Origin: Chlamydiia bacterium
GTDB lineage: Bacteria; Chlamydiota; Chlamydiia; Chlamydiales; Rhabdochlamydiaceae
DNA length: 52,656 bases
Direction of reading: 5' to 3'
Assembly (NCBI GenBank): GCA_021324995.1
Contig: JAJPIB010000069.1
Span: forward strand, 1-52,656
Part shown: piece after piece, positions 51,489 through 52,656 of the stretch
How the letters are laid out: each line of letters opens with the position of its first letter
Position numbering within the stretch: position 1 is the stretch's first letter
The notes under the pieces: model-generated
Database searches by the model: none
What the model saw: only the letters and a program-made list of their open reading frames with translations
Told to the model about the DNA's origin: nothing
Translations under genes and position numbers: made by a program

Positions 51489-52564
51489 TCGCCAAAAAAC
51501 TAGCCCAAAGTGTTCTCTTGGGGTGTCTCTTCATTTTTTTGGCTGGCTGCTCGAACAAAAAAACGATTGAGCGGCCTACATCGGATGATTTTGAGAGCTT
51601 GACGGGCAAAAATCTGCCCACTTGGGAATATGTGCAGACAAAAGAGGATATTGAGCACTTAAATTTTTTCAAAGCGATGTACGATTTGCGCAAGGGACTT
51701 ATCCAAAGCGTTGCGGAAGGGATACGCATCCCCAAAGATATTCATTTTATCTGGATCGGTCCAAAACCATTTCCAAGGGAGTCTGTAGAAAATGTACGCA
51801 CGTGGATGGCAAAAAACCCTGATTGCACTTTTCATTTTTGGACAGACCGCCCACGTCCCACTCCGATGCCTGGCATGAAGACGCGCCGCGTTCAGGATTT
51901 GAACTTTTTAAAGCTGCGGGACTGTTTTTCCAAGTCCGATAATTATGGAGAAAAATCGGATATCCTTCGCTATGAGATTTTGTATCAGGAGGGAGGGATA
52001 TACGTTGATCACGATGTCAAATGCTTTAAATCTTTCGACTCTTTGAACAAGGCTTACGACTTTTACTGCGGCATCGATATGCCTTATACAAGCAGTTTGC
52101 CTTCCTGCGTCTATACAACAAATAATGTGATCGGTTCTAAACCTACCCACCCCATTTTGATGCGCTGTATGGAGATGCTTGCGGAACAATGGAACAAGAT
52201 TGAGGAAGACTATCCAGGTAGTGATCGGGATTCGATGCTTAACCGCGTCCTGCATCGCACTTTCTGGCTTTTCGGTGAGGCTATCAAGCAAGTGAGCAAT
52301 CAAGGCGACAATCGAGATATTGTTTTCCCCGCCTATTACTTCGATGCCCCCAAGGAAGAACTCGCTATTTTTGCGCGCCACCAGTACTCAGGCTCCTGGC
52401 ATGAAAAGGAATCGGGATTTGAGAAAATGGTGCGCCAACGCTTAATGATCCTGACTAAAAAGAGCAATAAGATGATGCTTATTTTTGGTGCTATTGCAGT
52501 TGTGAACTTACTCGGGCTAGTGGGGTTATATCTACTTATTAAAAGAAGCTTATACCCAACGTGA
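51485..52564 (+). CDS. OCH1-like glycosyltransferase lipoprotein with intact DxD
   Basis: A 359-residue paralogue of the preceding protein. A lipoprotein signal (LLGCLFIFLAGC, Cys22) is followed by IPKDIHFIWIGPKPFP, CTFHFWTDRPRP, SDILRYEILYQEGGIYVDHD (DHD at 175-177, intact) and EQWNKIEEDYPGSDRDSM. A C-terminal transmembrane helix (MLIFGAIAVVNLLGLVGLYL) would anchor it at the other end. The start overlaps the stop of the first gene (ATGA). The last four residues (LYPT) and the TGA stop are encoded by repeat copy E, so the original C terminus was cut or replaced. Both genes form one operon. Substrate unknown. Confidence 0.85.
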   Translation: MIAKKLAQSVLLGCLFIFLAGCSNKKTIERPTSDDFESLTGKNLPTWEYVQTKEDIEHLNFFKAMYDLRKGLIQSVAEGIRIPKDIHFIWIGPKPFPRESVENVRTWMAKNPDCTFHFWTDRPRPTPMPGMKTRRVQDLNFLKLRDCFSKSDNYGEKSDILRYEILYQEGGIYVDHDVKCFKSFDSLNKAYDFYCGIDMPYTSSLPSCVYTTNNVIGSKPTHPILMRCMEMLAEQWNKIEEDYPGSDRDSMLNRVLHRTFWLFGEAIKQVSNQGDNRDIVFPAYYFDAPKEELAIFARHQYSGSWHEKESGFEKMVRQRLMILTKKSNKMMLIFGAIAVVNLLGLVGLYLLIKRSLYPT

Positions 52565-52656
52565 TTGAAAATTTGGATTTAAGACCGAGCCAAAGCCCCG
52601 GGATTGGACGATCGAATCTAGCCCCTATTTCTAATAGGGGCGACGATTCGATCGCG
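52550..52656. repeat. Palindromic element copy E, cut by the window end
   Basis: It starts TTATACCCAACGTGATTG, then GAAAATTTGGATTTAAGACC, GAGCCAAAGCCCCGGGATTG and the central CCCCTATT-TCT-AATAGGGG hairpin, and runs off the window. It gives the TGA stop (52562-52564) to the glycosyltransferase gene. Together with copy A it allows a full-length element of about 165 bp to be reconstructed. Confidence 0.92.

Noticed and set aside
1..52656. Circular replicon suggested by identical 60-bp ends
   Set aside because: The ends differ at one base and belong to a dispersed repeat with further copies inside, and the genes are chromosomal housekeeping genes. A contig broken at repeats explains this better.

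Overview
The window reads as a chromosomal segment of a member of the Chlamydiae outside the Chlamydiaceae (Waddlia-, Criblamydia- or Parachlamydia-like; the genus cannot be settled from sequence alone). The evidence is a set of lineage-typical genes: DNA topoisomerase I fused to a SWIB domain (47645-50218), a roughly 720-residue GreA with a long N-terminal extension (27924-30083), a double-length divergent ThyX (32800-34452), and a row acylphosphatase/dus/yggT/GspL-like/GspM-like/MORN lipoprotein/5-formyl-THF cyclo-ligase that resembles, from memory, the dus-to-recA region of Chlamydia trachomatis. Glucokinase with a sugar porter, GDP-mannose synthesis genes and Wzy-like polymerases are not expected in Chlamydiaceae and point to an amoeba-associated relative.

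Layout. 1-4.7 kb: Rsm22-like methyltransferase, ung, a CBM20-like protein, a small conserved protein, tRNA-Pro(GGG) and an RlmD/TrmA-type methyltransferase. 4.7-8.3 kb: hexapeptide transferase, prenyl synthase, M48-like membrane protease, recA. 8.4-18.4 kb: an accessory block with a two-domain VOC protein, OprP-like porin, GMC oxidoreductase, sugar porter and glucokinase, an internally deleted chloramphenicol acetyltransferase remnant, NlpC/P60, OppA, and two tandem secreted Cys proteins. 18.7-24.3 kb: the conserved folate/GspLM/yggT/dus/acyP block. 24.3-30.1 kb: palindromic repeats, a large kinase-like candidate effector, NYN nuclease, rdgB, greA. 30.4-46.1 kb: a YjbH-like outer-membrane protein, thyX, an aromatic amino acid permease, uvrB, then a mannose-based exopolysaccharide cluster (two Wzy/WaaL-like proteins, two GT4 enzymes, gmd, manC) interrupted by one orphan gene. 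46.2-52.6 kb: a NADAR protein with a eukaryote-like zinc motif, topA, and two exported OCH1-like glycosyltransferases.

The most striking structural signal is a family of long palindromic elements (about 165 bp full length, near-perfect 26-27 bp terminal inverted repeats starting TATACCCAACGTGA) present in five copies, one of them cut by each window end. They lie between genes and usually abut or enter the 3' end of a gene. Three genes run into them in three different reading frames and take their stop codon from the element. A separate perfect 52-bp palindrome does the same for the sugar porter. These look like non-autonomous, MITE-like elements that double as gene-end hairpins.

Functionally, the window combines DNA repair (ung, recA, uvrB), nucleotide hygiene (rdgB, thyX), translation and RNA modification (three methyltransferase or Dus enzymes), host nutrient uptake (OppA, TyrP-like permease, sugar porter plus glucokinase, porin), surface polysaccharide assembly, and several candidates for host interaction (kinase-like protein, NADAR protein, exported glycosyltransferases, Cys-rich secreted pair).
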